From positions 1 to 64,000 of the forward strand of contig JAUNVP010000008.1 in NCBI GenBank assembly GCA_030537615.1: 64,000 bases of DNA, in the 5' to 3' direction. Positions 26,697 through 36,395 of this stretch are shown here, one piece after another. The position numbers and the translations under genes were made by a program. This DNA is from Actinomycetaceae bacterium. GTDB taxonomy: Bacteria; Actinomycetota; Actinomycetes; Actinomycetales; Actinomycetaceae. The notes under the pieces were generated by a model, which saw only the letters and a list, made by a program, of their open reading frames with translations, was not told the origin of the DNA and did not search any database. The number at the start of each line of letters is the position of its first letter. Positions within the stretch are counted from its first letter, which is position 1.

Positions 26697-27206
26697 ATGA
26701 CACGACCTCCATGGGCAAACCGAACAGCACAGACCCGAGAGTACTTTGACAATGAGTGGGGCTTCGTTACACACACTGAAAGACAAATATTCGAGAGTTT
26801 GTCACTGCTCGTTTTTCAAGCGGGATTGGCATGGGCAACAGTGCTCGCAAAACGAGGAGCCCTGCGAGAGCTGTTTGCCAACTTTGATATCGACACTCTG
26901 GCGACATGGTCGGCAGCCGATACAGCTCGCCTGATGAATGAACCCTCGGGAATTCGAAATGAGCAGAAAATCCGCGCGGTGTTGACGAATGCCCGCGCTG
27001 CTCACGCGCTTCGAAACGATGGCGGACTGGTTGCTCGCGTGCTGATGTCCACCGATCCAACCACCGGGGATCCCTGGACCAGTGGGGATGAAAGAGCCCG
27101 AGTGCTCGCTCGCGATTTAAGGCGCGCGGGATTCACCTTCATAGGTCCGCACGCATGTCGTTCACTGTTGGAAACCGTCGGTGAGATTCCTCCGTCGAAC
27201 ACGTGA
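26697..27206 (+). CDS. tag: DNA-3-methyladenine glycosylase I homologue, divergent
   Basis: A 169-aa Tag-family protein: EYFDNEWGF, FESLSLLVFQAGLAW, and RRAGFTFIGPHACRSLLETVG align with E. coli Tag. It should excise 3-methyladenine from DNA. The aligned positions of all four zinc ligands of E. coli Tag (Cys4, His17, His175, Cys179) are non-ligand residues or missing, and the substrate-contacting Glu38 is Leu. It may therefore have changed specificity or be inactive. ATG 26697 follows GAAAGGAGAG closely. It is convergent with udk. Confidence 0.75.
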   Translation: MTRPPWANRTAQTREYFDNEWGFVTHTERQIFESLSLLVFQAGLAWATVLAKRGALRELFANFDIDTLATWSAADTARLMNEPSGIRNEQKIRAVLTNARAAHALRNDGGLVARVLMSTDPTTGDPWTSGDERARVLARDLRRAGFTFIGPHACRSLLETVGEIPPSNT

Positions 27207-27240
27207 GGATGATACACCGGTTGATGCCACACTCTCCCAT

Positions 27241-27855
27241 TCAGCTTGCCAGGTGGCGTTCCACCCGTTTAATCAGCATGTCGAGGGCAACGAAGTTGCG
27301 CCCGCCCTCTGGAACAATGATGTCTGCTTGCCGTTTAGATGGTTCAACATGGAGTTCGTGCATCGGCTTAACGGTATTGAGGTACTGGCTCTCAACGGAT
27401 TCAAGTGTGCGACCGCGTTCCATGACATCGCGTTTAACGCGCCTGAGGATCCGCACATCGGCATCGGTATCGACGAAGATCTTAATATCGAATAGCTCGC
27501 AGAGTTCAGAAAAGCAGTAGATCAGGATGCCTTCGACGATGATCACCGGAGCTGGGTCGATCGTCAGGGTTTGAGCCGATCGGTTATGCACCGTGTAATC
27601 GTAGACCGGGCACTCGATCTGTTTTCCTTTGATCAGCTCTTTGAGCTGGGCAATCATCAGATCATTATCAAATGCTTCGGGGGCGTCGTAGTTGAGGGCC
27701 GCCCGCTCGTCGTAGGTCAGATGATCATTGCGCTTGTAATAGTTGTCGTGATAGACGACTGATACGCGCGTCGGGAAATGACTGATTAGTTCGCGGGTTA
27801 ACGTAGTTTTGCCGCTTCCGGTGCCACCGGCAATTCCGATCACAAGAGGACGCAC
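27241..27855 (-). CDS. udk: Uridine kinase
   Basis: A 204-aa uridine/cytidine kinase of the salvage pathway. Walker A is GIAGGTGSGKTTLTREL near residue 10. YHDNYYKRNDHLTYDERA and FDNDLMIAQLKEL are family motifs. The last visible helix GGRNFVALDMLIKRVERHL completes the fold. GTG 27855 is used: GGAG lies 5 nt upstream. A TTG start at 27897 is also open but would add 14 residues with no family counterpart. Confidence 0.93.
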   Translation of the reverse strand: MRPLVIGIAGGTGSGKTTLTRELISHFPTRVSVVYHDNYYKRNDHLTYDERAALNYDAPEAFDNDLMIAQLKELIKGKQIECPVYDYTVHNRSAQTLTIDPAPVIIVEGILIYCFSELCELFDIKIFVDTDADVRILRRVKRDVMERGRTLESVESQYLNTVKPMHELHVEPSKRQADIIVPEGGRNFVALDMLIKRVERHLAS

Positions 27856-28056
27856 GCGAGCTCCATTCCGTCGAGTCGAATCGTTCCCCCAATTCAACCA
27901 CGGCGACTGCCGTTTGGGGACGATTCTTCAGAAACACATTTATCCTAATAGCGGTCAAAGTCAAATCCGACATGTGGACAACATTTCGTTACCTGGGTCG
28001 CAATTATTGCAAATTCTCAAATTTCTACGTGACTTACCTCACAGTTAGTCGAAACT

Positions 28057-28099
28057 TTGCGGTCATAGTGATACTAATCGTATACGAATACATGTACGA
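28057..28099 (+). promoter_or_regulatory. Promoter and imperfect operator palindrome upstream of the flavin monooxygenase
   Basis: TTGCGG (28057-28062) and TATACG (28081-28086) are spaced by 18 nt and could be a promoter. An imperfect 22-bp palindrome (28078-28099, ends TCGTA/TACGA, 8 of 11 pairs) covers the -10, as a repressor site would. The whole 27856-28151 gap contains no gene. Confidence 0.4.
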
Positions 28100-28151
28100 C
28101 GGCGTTCGATAGTCCAGACCCGTTTACCACACAGAGAAGTGAGGAAGTGCC

Positions 28152-30053
28152 GTGCAGTTTCACCATTATGGATACGTCTCCGGAGATCCCCGCGTTATGC
28201 CCGCTCAAGGGTACGGCGTAGACCGACCTGCCAAACTACCGTCTGAAGTCGATGTCCTGATTGTCGGTGCTGGCCCCGCCGGCATGGCGACCTTTGCGCA
28301 ACTATCGCAATTCCCAACCGTTTCGACAGCTATGATTGAGCGTCGACCGCACCGACTTAAGATTGGCCACGCCGACGGCATTCAAGCCCGTAGCGTCGAG
28401 ACCTTCCAAGCCTTCGGCTTTGCCGAGAGCATAACCCAGGAAGCGTACCGTATTACCGAAACAGCTTTCTGGAAGCCTTCAAAAGACAATCCCAATCACA
28501 TCGAGCGCGTGGCACGTACCGATGACGACCCCATGGGAATCTCGGAATTCCCCCACCTGATCGTTAACCAAGCACGCGTACTTGACTACTTCGCACAGGT
28601 CGCCGCTAACTCGCCTTCGCGAGCTCTCCCCCACTTTGGGTACGAATACCAGTCACTAACCCTCGACCACGAGGCCGAGTACCCCGTCGTCGTCAAAGTA
28701 CTTCGGACCGAGGGAGAAAATCCCGGAGAAGAACTGACGATCCGCGCCAAGTATGTGCTCGGTGCCGATGGAGCGCACTCGCGAGTGCGCCGCGATATCG
28801 GTGCTCAGCACCTCGGCGGCGTGTCCTACCACGCATGGGGAGTCATGGACGTCCTCGCCAATACTGACTTCCCCGACATTCGAACCAAGTGCATTATCCA
28901 ATCCAACCACGGCTCAATACTGCACATCCCACGTGAGGGCGGATACCTGTTCCGTAGCTACGTTGACCTCGGTGAAGTGCCCGAAGACGACAACGGCAAA
29001 GTCCGCCAGACGCCGCTGGAAGAAATCATTGACCGCGCAAACGCGATTATCGCCCCCTATAAGCTCGATGTGAAGAACGTAGCCTGGTGGTCCGTCTACG
29101 AAGTTGGACACCGCGTGACCGACCGATTCGACGATGTACCCGAAGATGAGATCGACGGCCGTGACCCGCACGTATTCATCGCTGGCGATGCGTGCCACAC
29201 GCACTCCGCTAAAGCCGGTCAGGGCATGAACGTCTCAATGCAAGATGCGTTCAACCTTGGCTGGAAGCTCGGCCACGTACTCACCGGACTGGCACCAGCT
29301 TCAATCCTCAAAACCTACACTGCTGAGCGTCAAGAGATCGCCCAGAACCTCATTGATTTCGATCGTGACTGGTCAACCCGTATGGCGAAGAATCCGCTCT
29401 CGGGTGACGATGACGACGCGATTGAGGAATACTACGTCCGTACCGCTGAGTTCCCCGCGGGCTTTATGACCCAGTACAAGCCGGGTCTGCTCATCGCCGA
29501 TCATGCGCAGCAGGATCTGGCCGGCGGATACCCGCTTGGCAAGCGGTTTAAGTCAGCGCCGGTTCGTCGCCTCTCCGACGGCAATACACTCCAGCTCGGC
29601 CACCTCCACCGGGCTGATGGCCGCTGGCGGATCTACGTGTTCGCAGACGAAGCAAAAGCCGGTGAGAGCGCGAAGCTGCAAGCCTGGTCAAACTACATGC
29701 TGTCCGAAGAAGGCCCGGTCCGTAAGCACACTCCGAAAGACGCCGACATTAACGCACTGTTCGACATCAACGTCATCTACCAGCAACCGCACACCGACAT
29801 TGATGTCAACAAGGTGCCGGAAGTGTTCCAACCCGTCAATGGACCGTTTGAACTCGTTAATCGCGAGAAGGTCTTTGGTTCCAATGCCAACGATGCGATT
29901 ACCGGATGGAAGGGCGATATTTTCGATATCCGCGACATCTCTCGTGATGGCGCAGTAATCGTCGTTCGTCCCGACATGTACGTCGCAGACATTCTGCCGC
30001 TTGACGCAACCGCGGAACTCGGCGAGTTCTTCGGCAAGATCTACAACGCTTAA
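28152..30053 (+). CDS. FAD-dependent monooxygenase, phenol 2-monooxygenase/3-hydroxybenzoate hydroxylase family
   Basis: A 633-aa aromatic hydroxylase of flavoprotein class A. The FAD fingerprint VDVLIVGAGPAGMAT lies near residue 35, ADGIQARSVE follows, and the second FAD motif GDACHTHSAKAGQGMN lies near 345. A C-terminal thioredoxin-like domain (about 450-633) matches the phenol 2-monooxygenase family. It uses NAD(P)H and O2 to hydroxylate an aromatic ring; the substrate is unknown. GTG 28152 has GAGGAAG 6-7 nt upstream. There are no adjacent ring-cleavage or reductase genes, so it may work alone, perhaps in detoxification. Confidence 0.85.
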   Translation: MQFHHYGYVSGDPRVMPAQGYGVDRPAKLPSEVDVLIVGAGPAGMATFAQLSQFPTVSTAMIERRPHRLKIGHADGIQARSVETFQAFGFAESITQEAYRITETAFWKPSKDNPNHIERVARTDDDPMGISEFPHLIVNQARVLDYFAQVAANSPSRALPHFGYEYQSLTLDHEAEYPVVVKVLRTEGENPGEELTIRAKYVLGADGAHSRVRRDIGAQHLGGVSYHAWGVMDVLANTDFPDIRTKCIIQSNHGSILHIPREGGYLFRSYVDLGEVPEDDNGKVRQTPLEEIIDRANAIIAPYKLDVKNVAWWSVYEVGHRVTDRFDDVPEDEIDGRDPHVFIAGDACHTHSAKAGQGMNVSMQDAFNLGWKLGHVLTGLAPASILKTYTAERQEIAQNLIDFDRDWSTRMAKNPLSGDDDDAIEEYYVRTAEFPAGFMTQYKPGLLIADHAQQDLAGGYPLGKRFKSAPVRRLSDGNTLQLGHLHRADGRWRIYVFADEAKAGESAKLQAWSNYMLSEEGPVRKHTPKDADINALFDINVIYQQPHTDIDVNKVPEVFQPVNGPFELVNREKVFGSNANDAITGWKGDIFDIRDISRDGAVIVVRPDMYVADILPLDATAELGEFFGKIYNA

Positions 30054-30059
30054 CACCGC

Positions 30060-30115
30060 AATCACGCAGTAGTTCCCTCAAAGCCATCGTGTTTTGAGGG
30101 AACTACTGCGTGATT
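30060..30115. terminator. 23-bp perfect inverted repeat between converging genes
   Basis: The 23-nt arms at 30060-30082 and 30093-30115 (ends AATCACGCAG and CTGCGTGATT) are perfectly complementary around a 10-nt loop. It follows the monooxygenase stop by 6 nt and lies 34 nt from the mannosidase stop, so it can end both transcripts. It is longer than a usual terminator stem. Confidence 0.75.
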
Positions 30116-30149
30116 CGTGAAGAGCCGGTGAATACTTGACTCCCGGTGA

Positions 30150-33100
30150 TCACGCCCGACGTATACGCAACGTCTTGATCTCGAAAGGATGGAAATCGAG
30201 ATCTATCAAATCGGTCGTAGACTGCGCACCATCGACGAGAGACCGTTCAATGAGATCCACCTCTTCGATCGCTTGAGCGTTCACGTCAGTTCTAAGCTTC
30301 GTTTGACACGACTGTCCCGTCGCTTCGAAAATGCGAACGATAACGTCTCCAGACCGATCCTCAGCCATTTTGACCGACTCAACGAGAATTTGCGGAGAAT
30401 CCACCTCGACTATCGGGGCCACAACCTCGTGCGTTGACACGTCTCTTACTACCGCATTGAGAGCATAGCCATCTTGATAGGCATTAAGGATTGTCGCGTT
30501 TGGTCGCAGGCTAAACCGAACCGTATATTGCCCCTCTTCCGCACGGGGATCGGGATAGACCGGACCTCTAATAAGAGTAGGAGAAACCGTTGTGGTCGTT
30601 TTGCCATCAGACCGCACGTGATGGAAACACGAGAATCCATAGCTTGAATCGTTAGCTAAAGCAATTCCGAAATCACCTTCAGCTAATCTCAGCCAACGAT
30701 GGGCGCTCATTTCAAATCGCGCGTAGTCCCACATCGTATTGACTGCGATCGGACGCTCGATGAAACCGTATTGGATTTCAGATGCCACAGTCTTCGACCG
30801 TATACCTATCGGAAAATCCATCTTCAGCATTCGCTTCTTTTCGTGCCAGTCGATATCAATAGAAATCTCCAGCTGCTCCGATGATGATCCCAAAATGTAG
30901 TTTTTAGTTACCTTCGACGTTCCAAATTCATATGTGAATGAAATGACTGCTTCGTCTTCGGAAACATCTACCGAAACTGATACCGGTTTTCCAACTGACT
31001 CCTCTAAACGAACGTAGTTTCTGTCAATATCCCACGCGTCCCATACCGCGGGAGTATCCCGATAGAGTTGGAAAACGGCCCCTGGTTCACCTTCTCCAAA
31101 TATGTTTCGGTCTGTGTGCCGATCTCTCATCGTCACGATGTTGCCGTCGTTATCGACAGTGATGATGAGATTTTTGTTGGAAAGCGTCCGCACGTCCTCG
31201 GATTCTTCAAGTTGAACACTCTGCATTCGCTCATCGACTCTTGCTATTGCAAGTGCGTCAACTCCTTGTTGTGGAAGCGGACTCGAATTCGCTCTCGCCG
31301 AAATCGTCCCCGATTTCAAAGATCCGAATGCTTCAGAAATAATCTGGTCCGTTTCTTCGCGAATATATTCAAAGTCGCGCACGGCTTCGTCATGGACCCA
31401 AGCAATCGAGGTTCCCGGAAGAATATCGTGGAACTGATTGAGTAATAGTTTCTTCCACAAATGTTCGAGACGCGCATAGGGATATTCAACGCCGGATTTA
31501 ACATGCGCAACGACTGCCCATAGTTCTGCTTCTCGCAAATAGTTTTCCGAACGGCGATTCCCCTGTTTCGTCGCCAGTTGAGCTGATAGGGCTCCGCGGT
31601 GGAGTTCGAGATACAACTCCCCCACCCAGGTAGGAGGATCGGGATATTCGGCGGATACAACTTCGAAGAACTCGCGCGCAGTGGAGGACTTCACTTTGAC
31701 GCTACCCGCCAGGTTTGAATGTCGTTTGAGGGCCGCTAAGTGCTCCGGCGTAGGCCCACCACCGCCATCTCCCCATCCGAATAGTCCGAGTCCAACTGTC
31801 GAATGACCTTTTTCTTTAAAATTCTCTCGGAAGAACGCAAGTTCTTTAGCGTCTAACTCTGAGTTATAGGTATCGGCTGGCGGAAAATGCGTGTATTGAC
31901 GCGAACCATCGATTCCTTCCCACCAGAACGTATGGTGAGGAAAGTCGTTGTATTCATTCCACGAGACCTTTTGAGTTAGGAAATATCTGTGACCGGCAAG
32001 CTTAGCGATTTGAGGCAATGAAGCAGAGTATCCAAATGAATCCGGGAGCCACGTTTCAATCGTGTCTACACCGAATTCTTCGAGAAAGAACTTCTTTCCA
32101 TATAAGAACTGGCGAACGAGAGCTTCACCACCAGTTAAGTTAGCGTCACATTCAACCCACATACCTCCAACCGGTACGAATCGGCCCTCGGCTACGTGCT
32201 CTTTTATCCGCTCGAATATTGCTGGATAGTGCTCTTTCATCCAATGGTATTGAACCGCAGACGAACAGGAGAAAGTAAACTCTGGGTATCGTTCAAGGAG
32301 GTCGCAAACGTTCGAAAATGTCCTGGCACATTTTCGAATAGTCTCGCGAACCGGCCACAGCCACGCTGAATCGATATGAGCGTGGCCGGTAGCATACATG
32401 GTCAGTTCAGAAGAGTTGGCAGGTTTACCAAGCTCTTCCGCTAAAACACTGCGAGCTAGGCATGCGGATCCAGGAAGATCGTCAATGTCAACGACGTCTA
32501 CTGCTCGCAATAGACTCTGAATGATTTCCCGTCTACGTTGATCATTCTCTGGAAGAACATCAGCAAGCCCAATCAGTGATTTGAGATCCTGTTGCAGTTC
32601 CCAGATAGTAACCGACCGCAAACCTATACATGCTTCTTTGATCTGATAGAGATGACCTTCTGGTGCCGTTTCCTTTAGACCAAATTGCGTTTGTTTGAAG
32701 GTAACAAAATCACCCACATTTGGATTCGCCGCAAGTTCCACATAGAAGTCGATCTCTCCGGGGGGAAGCACGTAGGTATGATTTAGCGGATTAATCGCTT
32801 TAACTGGCTTCCCCTCCGGAGTGTAGATCAGTCCTTCGGCCTGAAATCCAGGCTGCTTGGTAAATCCGAGGTCAAGCAGGAATACGATCTCTAGAGATTC
32901 CTCAAGCTTCCAGTTTTGCGGTATAACTCCGTTGACCTTTAGCCAGAGAGTCGACCAAGGATCTCCCCACGTATCTCCCACCTGAATTGGAGAGTATGAG
33001 GCAGATCTCGCCTCCGAAAAAGGTACTGGTTCATCATTCAATGACCAAGCATGTAGCTCTATGTCAGATCGATCAATGATTTCTTTTCTCACAATAAAGT

Positions 33101-33152
33101 CATTGACGAATCGTTTGATGTAGTTGAGATCATTTCTAGAAGAATCGAACAC
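30150..33152 (-). CDS. Alpha-mannosidase, glycoside hydrolase family 38
   Basis: A 1000-aa cytoplasmic retaining alpha-mannosidase. TGHAHIDSAWLWP near residue 257 begins the catalytic domain with zinc-binding His/Asp, and the nucleophile Asp lies in WLPDSFGYSASLPQ near 370. The middle three-helix bundle (LYLELHRGALSAQLATKQGNRR) and the C-terminal beta domains complete the family length. It probably cleaves mannosides imported by the adjacent ABC transporter. GTG 33152 follows AAGGG and lies 4 nt after the permease gene, so it is the last gene of the operon. Confidence 0.93.
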   Translation of the reverse strand: MFDSSRNDLNYIKRFVNDFIVRKEIIDRSDIELHAWSLNDEPVPFSEARSASYSPIQVGDTWGDPWSTLWLKVNGVIPQNWKLEESLEIVFLLDLGFTKQPGFQAEGLIYTPEGKPVKAINPLNHTYVLPPGEIDFYVELAANPNVGDFVTFKQTQFGLKETAPEGHLYQIKEACIGLRSVTIWELQQDLKSLIGLADVLPENDQRRREIIQSLLRAVDVVDIDDLPGSACLARSVLAEELGKPANSSELTMYATGHAHIDSAWLWPVRETIRKCARTFSNVCDLLERYPEFTFSCSSAVQYHWMKEHYPAIFERIKEHVAEGRFVPVGGMWVECDANLTGGEALVRQFLYGKKFFLEEFGVDTIETWLPDSFGYSASLPQIAKLAGHRYFLTQKVSWNEYNDFPHHTFWWEGIDGSRQYTHFPPADTYNSELDAKELAFFRENFKEKGHSTVGLGLFGWGDGGGGPTPEHLAALKRHSNLAGSVKVKSSTAREFFEVVSAEYPDPPTWVGELYLELHRGALSAQLATKQGNRRSENYLREAELWAVVAHVKSGVEYPYARLEHLWKKLLLNQFHDILPGTSIAWVHDEAVRDFEYIREETDQIISEAFGSLKSGTISARANSSPLPQQGVDALAIARVDERMQSVQLEESEDVRTLSNKNLIITVDNDGNIVTMRDRHTDRNIFGEGEPGAVFQLYRDTPAVWDAWDIDRNYVRLEESVGKPVSVSVDVSEDEAVISFTYEFGTSKVTKNYILGSSSEQLEISIDIDWHEKKRMLKMDFPIGIRSKTVASEIQYGFIERPIAVNTMWDYARFEMSAHRWLRLAEGDFGIALANDSSYGFSCFHHVRSDGKTTTTVSPTLIRGPVYPDPRAEEGQYTVRFSLRPNATILNAYQDGYALNAVVRDVSTHEVVAPIVEVDSPQILVESVKMAEDRSGDVIVRIFEATGQSCQTKLRTDVNAQAIEEVDLIERSLVDGAQSTTDLIDLDFHPFEIKTLRIRRA

Positions 33153-33156
33153 TGAT

Positions 33157-34002
33157 TTAACCCTTCAAACCACCAGCGAGAGCAAATGCCCCAAAGAACT
33201 TTGTGATAATCAGATACAACACCACAGCGGGAATCGTGTAGATGACGGAATATGCCGCTAGTCCCCCGTAAGCAATAGCGCCATGCTGGCCGAAGAAACT
33301 GTAGATCGTTACTGCGGCAGGCATTTTAGCGGGGTCAGATAGCAAAATAAACGGCACGAAGAAGTTACCCCAGACCATGACGAACACGAAGATTGCCAGT
33401 GCGGCAAGTCCTGGTTTCATGAGTGGAATAATCACGGAGCGAAGTGCCCGCATGGGAGAAGCTCCATCAACCCATGCCGCTTCTTCCAGTGAGACGGGTA
33501 TTCCATCCATGAAGTTCTTGGCCATGAAAACTGCCATTGGCAACGATGTCGTAGCTAGGAACATGATGACCGCAGGATAGTTATCGAGCATCTTCAATTG
33601 TACGAACAGTGAATAAACGGGAATCATCATTGCCGTGATCGGCAATCCCGAAGCAAATAACACCGTGTACATATAGCCCATGTTGAACTTCGTGCGGAAC
33701 CGCGAAAGCGGATAGGCTGCAAGGACGGCTACAATCACCGTGATTAGTGCGCTAAAGCCGGATAGCACGAGTGAGTTCCCCAATGGAATGAAGGTTTGCT
33801 CGGGCGTAAGTACCTCGCGATAGTTATCCAAAGTGAACTGTTCTGGTATAGATGCTGCCAAGCCAGCTCGTGCATCAAAGGATGCGATGAAAACCCACAG
33901 TAGCGGTGCAAGGAAGAGTATCCCGGCGATGATTAATGCCAAATTCACCCATAACTTTTGGACTTTGGGTTTCGGCGATGCCATAGATAGTTTTGCTGAC
34001 AT
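33157..34002 (-). CDS. CUT1-type sugar ABC transporter permease (MalG-like)
   Basis: A 281-aa inner-membrane permease with about six helices. The cytoplasmic EAA loop, EEAAWVDGASPMRALRSVIIP, lies near residue 180 and is the ATPase contact. It is the second permease of the binding-protein-dependent importer; ATG 34002 follows GGGGGAC and lies 3 nt from the stop of the first permease gene. Confidence 0.92.
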   Translation of the reverse strand: MSAKLSMASPKPKVQKLWVNLALIIAGILFLAPLLWVFIASFDARAGLAASIPEQFTLDNYREVLTPEQTFIPLGNSLVLSGFSALITVIVAVLAAYPLSRFRTKFNMGYMYTVLFASGLPITAMMIPVYSLFVQLKMLDNYPAVIMFLATTSLPMAVFMAKNFMDGIPVSLEEAAWVDGASPMRALRSVIIPLMKPGLAALAIFVFVMVWGNFFVPFILLSDPAKMPAAVTIYSFFGQHGAIAYGGLAAYSVIYTIPAVVLYLIITKFFGAFALAGGLKG

Positions 34003-34005
34003 TGT

Positions 34006-34944
34006 CTAGTCCCCCGGCTTCAGTACTTTAATGTAAATGATTGACAAAATTGCACCGAGAACGAGCAATACTGATGATACTGCAGTGCCCATGCCGACCA
34101 TTCCAGCCTTAAACGCTTCTTGATAGGCAAGAATCGGTAGCGTCGTTGAGTTATTCCCCGGTCCTCCGGCGGTCATCACCCAGATGAGGGTAAATACACC
34201 GAGAGTTTGTAGCGTTACCAATAGCGTGTTGGTGAAAATCGAATTCTTCAGCATAGGAACCGTGATGCGGAATAATTTCTGCCGACCATTCGCACCATCC
34301 ATTGTTGCAGCTTCGAGAACTTCTTCCGGAATCTCGGTCAAAGCTGCAGAATAAATCAGCATGGAAAATGCGGTCCCACGCCAAATATTAGCAATAATTA
34401 TTGCCGCGACAGGGAACTCAAATAGCCATGCTCGTGGTTCCATACCAAACACAGCAATCATGTTGTTGAGTGTGCCTTGATCTGAGAAAAAGGCATAGCA
34501 AGCGAATGCCGCAACGATCTCAGGAAGCATCCAGGCCATGATAACTATGCCCTGAACTACACCCTTAATCACTCGCGGAGACTCCCTGAGCATAAGAGCG
34601 AGGGAGAGTCCTACACCGTTTTGTCCGACTACCGCAGACAACGCGACAAACGCAATCGTAATCAGAATCGACTTGTAGAAAGCTGAGTCCGAAAACAGCG
34701 AGGAGTAATTCGCAAATCCTACGAAATCTGGATTGACAGCTTTGCTACCAGATAGACGAGCATCAGTAAAAGCTCCGTAAAACGAGTAAACGATGGGCCC
34801 TAAAAGGAATACACAGAACAGGATCATGGACGGCACGATGGGCAAATCTCGCACAAGGTACCGTCCGATCCCGGACTGTCCACGTTTACTCAGCGATTCC
34901 TTTTTATCCGTTGAAAGCACGGAAGGTTGCTGAGCAGTTGTCAT
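34006..34944 (-). CDS. CUT1-type sugar ABC transporter permease (MalF-like)
   Basis: A 312-aa permease with six or more helices and an EAA loop, EEVLEAATMDGANGRQKLFR. ATG 34944 lies 4 nt downstream of the binding-protein stop; the frame continues upstream to 34977 but would overlap that gene and lacks a ribosome-binding site. It should form the channel with the MalG-like partner. Confidence 0.9.
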   Translation of the reverse strand: MTTAQQPSVLSTDKKESLSKRGQSGIGRYLVRDLPIVPSMILFCVFLLGPIVYSFYGAFTDARLSGSKAVNPDFVGFANYSSLFSDSAFYKSILITIAFVALSAVVGQNGVGLSLALMLRESPRVIKGVVQGIVIMAWMLPEIVAAFACYAFFSDQGTLNNMIAVFGMEPRAWLFEFPVAAIIIANIWRGTAFSMLIYSAALTEIPEEVLEAATMDGANGRQKLFRITVPMLKNSIFTNTLLVTLQTLGVFTLIWVMTAGGPGNNSTTLPILAYQEAFKAGMVGMGTAVSSVLLVLGAILSIIYIKVLKPGD

Positions 34945-34948
34945 GGCA

Positions 34949-36319
34949 CTATCTTTCTTCGACCTCGTCTTCTCCAACCAGGCTCTTCACAGCCTCATCG
35001 AAAGCAGCAGCCACTTCTTCTGGCGTCCCTTGACCATTGATGATCTTCTCAGTGGCCATTTGAATCTCATTAGAGATACTCTCGTAATCTTCTGAGGAGG
35101 GTCGGAAGTGAGTGACCTTCGTCAGTTCGGCGAAGAATGGAATAGCAGGATTCGATTCGGCAAACTCGGGGGCAGCTGCTACATCGTCACGCACTGCTAC
35201 CGACTGATTTTGAACCGAGTAGTACAACGAATTCTCATAATTCATCAGGTGAGTCATGAACTCGAAGACTTTGTCTTTGTTCTTCGCGTTTGCTCCCATC
35301 GAGTAAACCCAGCCGCCCGACATTGATGTTTGTCCCGGTTGCTGCCCCTTTTGAGTCGGCATCGCTGCCCATCCGACGCGATCAACCCATTCTGGCCATT
35401 CAGCTTCAGCACCCTCGACCCAGTTTCCTGGAACCCAAGAGCCATCGATTGAGAATCCAATCTTGTTGTCTGGCATATAGGAGGTATAGATCGTTTGCGA
35501 CCAAGCGGTGTCCCCAAGATTCTGCGGTGTGGGACCAAGCTTCTCTTTCATCACAGTGTCAAGGAATGCGAGTGATGCCTTAAAACCATCTGATCCAACA
35601 ACCCACTTGTTCGTATCGAGGTTGTACAGGGGGTCATCCGTGCCGTACAACAGCATTTCGAATCCTTGCATTGATGACGCTTCGGCGAGAACTTTTCCAG
35701 CGTAAATGTTCATAGGAAGAACATCCGGCTGACTTGACTTGATCTTTCGGGCTACGTCTAGCACTTCATCCCAAGTCTGTGGTTGCCAAGGAACATCGAC
35801 ACCAGCAGCTTCGAGCACTTCCTTGTTGTACCAGATTCCTCGCGTATCTGTGTCGACTGGAATACCGTAGAGCTTTCCATCCATACCGGTCGCACCTTGA
35901 TGTACCGCTTCTGGATATTGCTTCCACTCATCCCAGTCGGCGAGGTATTCGTCAATCGGAGCTAAGTAACCTGCTGCAGCATCTGATCCTAGTCGATACG
36001 TATCCTCGTAAATTACGTCAGGTGCAGTTGACTCAGACCGATATTGAAGAGCAAGCTTGGTGGCATAGTCGCCTTCTCCGGCCTTCACAGGAACGATTTC
36101 TACGTTGAAATCGGCATTTTCCTGCTCAAAGGAGGCCTTAGCATTTTCAATAATCTGCTGATTCGCTTTTGCTGAGCTTGATCCGGAGTCCCAGAAGACA
36201 ACTCTAATTGTGTTGTCCCCTCCAGACGAACTCGAGCTACTTCCCCCAACAGCACACGCACTCAGGCCGAGCGATATTGCACTGATCGTGGCTAGCGCCA
36301 CGAATCCTCTTCTATTCAT
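34949..36319 (-). CDS. ABC transporter sugar-binding lipoprotein
   Basis: A 456-aa extracellular solute-binding protein of family 1. The signal peptide MNRRGFVALATISAISLGL ends in lipobox LSAC with Cys22, followed by a Ser-rich linker and VVFWDSGSSSAKANQQ. DVIYEDTYR and WYNKEVLEAAG are typical of sugar-binding members. It would capture oligosaccharides, presumably mannosides given the operon. ATG 36319 follows GAGG by 8 nt. Confidence 0.92.
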   Translation of the reverse strand: MNRRGFVALATISAISLGLSACAVGGSSSSSSGGDNTIRVVFWDSGSSSAKANQQIIENAKASFEQENADFNVEIVPVKAGEGDYATKLALQYRSESTAPDVIYEDTYRLGSDAAAGYLAPIDEYLADWDEWKQYPEAVHQGATGMDGKLYGIPVDTDTRGIWYNKEVLEAAGVDVPWQPQTWDEVLDVARKIKSSQPDVLPMNIYAGKVLAEASSMQGFEMLLYGTDDPLYNLDTNKWVVGSDGFKASLAFLDTVMKEKLGPTPQNLGDTAWSQTIYTSYMPDNKIGFSIDGSWVPGNWVEGAEAEWPEWVDRVGWAAMPTQKGQQPGQTSMSGGWVYSMGANAKNKDKVFEFMTHLMNYENSLYYSVQNQSVAVRDDVAAAPEFAESNPAIPFFAELTKVTHFRPSSEDYESISNEIQMATEKIINGQGTPEEVAAAFDEAVKSLVGEDEVEER

Positions 36320-36368
36320 TCCGCACACCTCATTGTCTCGGATTAGACTTTCACGACGTCAAACAAGC

Positions 36369-36386
36369 GAGTAAACGTTTACTCGT
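36369..36386. promoter_or_regulatory. LacI-type operator, perfect 18-bp palindrome
   Basis: CGAGTAAACGTTTACTCG is a perfect palindrome with the central CpG and flanking TAAACGTTTA core typical of LacI/GalR-family operators. It lies just downstream of a predicted start (about +3 to +20), where bound repressor would block the transporter-mannosidase operon. The adjacent LacI-family gene is the obvious partner. Confidence 0.85.
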
Positions 36387-36395
36387 CGTGACACA

